Shown piece after piece: positions 61,660 through 64,000 of a stretch of 64,000 nucleotides of DNA; the stretch's first letter is position 1; every line of letters begins with the position of its first letter. The stretch comes from AWTP1-13 sp963840445 (GTDB taxonomy: Bacteria; Pseudomonadota; Alphaproteobacteria; Rhizobiales; Hyphomicrobiaceae), in assembly GCA_963840445.1 (NCBI GenBank), contig CAWIZC010000018.1, positions 186,001 through 250,000 on the forward strand, given 5' to 3'. The translations under genes were made by a program, and so were the position numbers. Under the pieces are notes generated by a model. It did not search any database. It was not told the origin of the DNA and saw only the letters and a program-made list of their open reading frames with translations.

Positions 61660-62596
61660 ATGAACGACCGAGCGAGACAAATTTCCGCGCCGCTGGCACG
61701 ATGGTCGAGCCGCATCGCCATTTTCTCGGCGAGTCTCGTCCTGGTCGGCCTGGCGCTGCACCGTCTCACCACGTTCCCAACCCCGGTGGCGCTCAACTTG
61801 TTCTTCCTGGCGTTCGCCGGTGCAGCGCTTGGCGCTGCTGGCCGGTCTCGTCGCCCTCGCGCAAATCTGGCGCAGCGGCTACGCCGGCGCCGGCAGCGCC
61901 GCCATCGGCATCCTGCTGCCTCTACTGATGGCCGTCTGGCCGTTGGCTTACCTGCAGGCCTACAGGACCATGCCGGCCCTCAATGACATAACGACCGACC
62001 CCACGTCGGCGCCGCGTTTCACGGCGCTTGCCAAGCAGCGCGTCGAGGGCAACAACGGCCCGATCTACCCTGCCGCCCGCTTTGCCGAGCTGCAGCAAAA
62101 GGTCTACCCCGATCTGCGTACCTACGTGGTCGACCGTCCCGTCGAGGAGACCTTCGAACTCGTAGAGGACACGGTGGCGCGCCTCAAATGGAAGGTGGTG
62201 ACCACGGAGGCGCCCGTTGGCAAAACCGCCAAGGGTGGAATCCTGGAAGCAACCGATCAGACCTCCATCATGGGCTTCACGGACGACATCGTCATACGCG
62301 TGGAGGGCAATCTCAATCGGTCACGCATCGATGTGCGGTCTGCCTCGCGATATGGCTCGATCGATCTGGGGCAGAATGCCACGCGGGTACGCCGCTTCCT
62401 CGCCGAGCTGAAGGCACGCTCCGAGTCGACGTCTCCCCAGGTCGCCGGCCGCCGCGGACTACGCTCGACGCGCGTCGGTGCCATGGCTAAACGGGCGAAA
62501 GACAAGCTTCCCGAGAAAGCGGCGTCTCGGAACGAACGAGACCGCGCTCAATCAAGTGCTCAACGTGGGCGAGCACAGAAAGAGACGCAGCGTTGA
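61660..62596 (+). CDS. DUF1499 family membrane protein (one frameshift)
   Basis: Three N-terminal hydrophobic segments (IAIFSASLVLVGLAL, VALNLFFLAFAGAAL, SAAIGILLPLLMAVWPLAYL) precede the DUF1499 domain: DLRTYVVDRPVEETFELVEDTV, WKVVTTEAP and IDVRSASRYGSIDLGQNATRVRRFL. The frame is broken at about 61828-61830 by one extra base within the second to third helix. Corrected length is 311 residues. The function is unknown. The C-terminal ~50 residues are basic and low in complexity, and overlap the convergent hydrolase gene by 110 nt. Confidence 0.8.
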
Positions 62597-63404
62597 CGAG
62601 CCTCGCATCGAGGCCTCGGTAGATTACCGGCACGATGCCGCGCACCGTCGCGTTGCCGTCGCGGATGCAATCCAGGATGGCGTTCTCGCGCATGCGCCGG
62701 TGCAGCAGAAAGGCCTTGACCAGCCGCTGCGGATCCTCGAACTGGCCGCCGTGACCCGGAAAATACACGCTGTCGCTGCGGCCGGTCAGCTTCTCCAGCG
62801 AGCGGATGTAGTCGCCCATGTTGCCCTCCGGGGGCGCGACGACGCTGGTGTTCCAGCTCATCACGTGGTCGCCGGAGAACAGGACGCCTGTCCCCGCCAG
62901 CGCCAAGCACAGATGATCCGGCGCATGACCGGGCGTATGCAGCGCCTCGAATGCCCAGCCGTTACCCGCGAGCGTCTGGCCATCCGCCAGCGGCACGTCC
63001 GGCACGAAATCGTGCTCCACGAACTCGCTCCCCGACGTGCTGATCCGCCTGCCGCCGCTGTTCAGAGCATGGTGTCCGAAGCCCGCCGTCTTGGCGCGCG
63101 TAGCCGCGAGCAACGCCGGCAATCCGTCGACGTGATCGTGGTGGGTATGGGTGATCAGGATGTGCGTCAGCCGCCGCTTGCCGATCGTCGACAGGATCGC
63201 ATTGAGGTGCACCGGATCATGCGGGCCGGGGTCGATCAACGCGACGTCGTTGCCCGTGCCTACGATGTAGGTGTTGGTGCCCTTGAAGGTGAAGGGACTG
63301 GGGTTGTTGGCGACGATGCGCACCACGCCCGGCGCCAGCTCGCGCGGCTCGCCGTAGGCGAATTGCATGGTCGTCTTGAAGGGCAGCACTTCGGCCATGA
63401 TCAT
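62487..63404 (-). CDS. MBL-fold metallo-hydrolase (LACTB2/GloB-like)
   Basis: A 305-residue metallo-beta-lactamase-fold hydrolase with the dinuclear metal motif HTHHDHVDG (His86, His88, Asp90, His91), the further His in LHTPGHAPDHLC and Asp in LFSGDHVMSW. The C-terminal helical region (LLHRRMRENAILDCIRDGNATVRGIVPVIY) is of the LACTB2 winged-helix type. Relatives are thioesterases or endoribonucleases; the substrate is unknown. Confidence 0.88.
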   Translation of the reverse strand: MIMAEVLPFKTTMQFAYGEPRELAPGVVRIVANNPSPFTFKGTNTYIVGTGNDVALIDPGPHDPVHLNAILSTIGKRRLTHILITHTHHDHVDGLPALLAATRAKTAGFGHHALNSGGRRISTSGSEFVEHDFVPDVPLADGQTLAGNGWAFEALHTPGHAPDHLCLALAGTGVLFSGDHVMSWNTSVVAPPEGNMGDYIRSLEKLTGRSDSVYFPGHGGQFEDPQRLVKAFLLHRRMRENAILDCIRDGNATVRGIVPVIYRGLDARLVNAASLSVLAHVEHLIERGLVRSETPLSREACLSPV

Positions 63405-63531
63405 CCTCGGCGCGCCCGTAGCGCGTGCTTGTTGTGTTCAAGCTTTGCTAGCAAGTCCGCGGGGTGAGGGGAAGCCCGCGCTCATGCCGTGATCGCGCGG
63501 CTGCCCCGCATCACAGCGGCGCGCAAAGTCG

Positions 63532-64000
63532 CTACACCTTGCCTTGCTTGACCCACTCTGCCCACGTCGGCCGTTCCATGGCGAAGCGATCCGAGGTCCT
63601 GGCGTACCACTTGGCCGCGTGCATGCTGCCGATCAGCTTCAGCTTCGGCGTATCGAATATCTGCTTCTCGGCGTCGAGCACGAACTCGTCGGCGACATGC
63701 GCCTCCAGGATGCGGCCGATGGCAATGGAGTGGTTGGGAGCGAGCGGCACGGATGCGTGCAACCGACACTCGAAGGCGACGGGGCTGGAGACAATGCGCG
63801 GCGGCTTGATTTTGACCGAAGGGGCCGTCGCCAATCCGACGATATCGAGCTCACTCACATCCGGCGGGGCATCGACGCAGGTGGCATTCATGGCTTCCGC
63901 CAGGTCCTCCGACACGAGGTTCACAACGAACTCGCCGGTTGCCTGAATGTTGTTGGCCGTATCCTTCAATCGGCCGTCCGGCGTCGGCAGCAGCCCCACC
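63532..64000 (-). CDS. Flavin reductase-like domain protein (5' end outside the window)
   Basis: A partial gene of about 156 visible codons whose start lies beyond position 64000. It carries the flavin reductase-like/split-barrel FMN features KDTANNIQATGEFVVNLVSEDLAEAMNATC, PVAFECRLHASVPLAPNHSIAIGRILEAHVAD and the C-terminal KLKLIGSMHAAKWYARTSDRFAMERP. Members bind FMN and reduce it with NAD(P)H or serve as FMN-dependent oxidoreductases; which applies is not determinable here. Confidence 0.82.
   Translation of the reverse strand, partial: VGLLPTPDGRLKDTANNIQATGEFVVNLVSEDLAEAMNATCVDAPPDVSELDIVGLATAPSVKIKPPRIVSSPVAFECRLHASVPLAPNHSIAIGRILEAHVADEFVLDAEKQIFDTPKLKLIGSMHAAKWYARTSDRFAMERPTWAEWVKQGKV

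Noticed and set aside
1..64000. tRNA, rRNA, riboswitch, prophage, IS element or CRISPR array
   Set aside because: None seen on reading both strands: no tRNA cloverleaf ends with CCA and TTC-loop, no transposase- or integrase-like protein, no repeat-spacer array. Weak riboswitches cannot be excluded without a covariance search.

Overview
This 64 kb window is GC-rich (by eye about two-thirds G+C) and densely coded. It fits a free-living alphaproteobacterium with Hyphomicrobiales/Rhodospirillales affinities, possibly Reyranella- or Bradyrhizobium-like. The reasons are the order degP, OmpR-type regulator, sensor kinase, glnE; a coaBC-dut-ubiB neighbourhood; DUF155, DUF1499, PRC-barrel and Ysc84 proteins; and two families of short dispersed palindromes. 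No rRNA, tRNA, CRISPR array, prophage or intact insertion sequence is visible.

Layout. 1-6.3 kb: a branched-chain-amino-acid-type (HAAT) ABC transporter operon on the minus strand (livK-H-M-G-F), with a membrane di-iron hydroxylase downstream and a small DUF6166-like gene upstream. Three near-identical TGATATATC sites lie in front of these units. 6.4-12.3 kb: peroxiredoxin, GST, a condensed TctB/TctA hybrid membrane protein, an SDR, and a LysR / ring-cleavage dioxygenase-like / esterase set around a shared promoter. 12.3-22.5 kb: a Ppx/GppA phosphatase, then a plus-strand sugar-type ABC importer operon with two Gfo/Idh oxidoreductases and a D-2-hydroxyacid dehydrogenase, ending at a DUF155 protein. 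22.5-28 kb: PRC-barrel, MFS, Ysc84, SCO1 and ARPP-1-like genes. 28-32 kb: dut, coaBC (with an extra N-terminal HTH-like domain) and ubiB. 32-36 kb: class II aldolase, thiolase and a YdcF-like protein. 35.6-38.2 kb: a four-gene ECF sigma / Spy-like / EF-hand locus. 38-45 kb: glnE, a two-component system and degP. 45-55.5 kb: secreted protease, ccmH, CinA-like, glycosyltransferase, sfsA, HAD, DCC protein, aroC, a lysine-rich exported peptide, TPR protein, phosphoglycerate-mutase-like protein and a CurA-like reductase. 55.6-64 kb: PAP2, dienelactone hydrolase, epimerase, aldehyde dehydrogenase, class III aminotransferase, DUF1499, MBL hydrolase and a flavin-reductase-like gene cut by the window end.

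Two things affect how the window is read. First, at least 17 single-base frameshifts interrupt 11 otherwise well-conserved genes, including glnE, ubiB and ccmH. In each gene, correcting them restores a normal family length, and 13 of 17 are apparent one-base insertions. I therefore read them as assembly errors and annotate full-length genes across them. Second, the main structure not explained by genes is a family of CTAG-bounded palindromes. They occur as adjacent A-type and B-type units, and two of them donate the TAG stop codon of the preceding gene. A second family of about 90-120 bp palindromes (GTCATCC...GGGATGAC) is also present.
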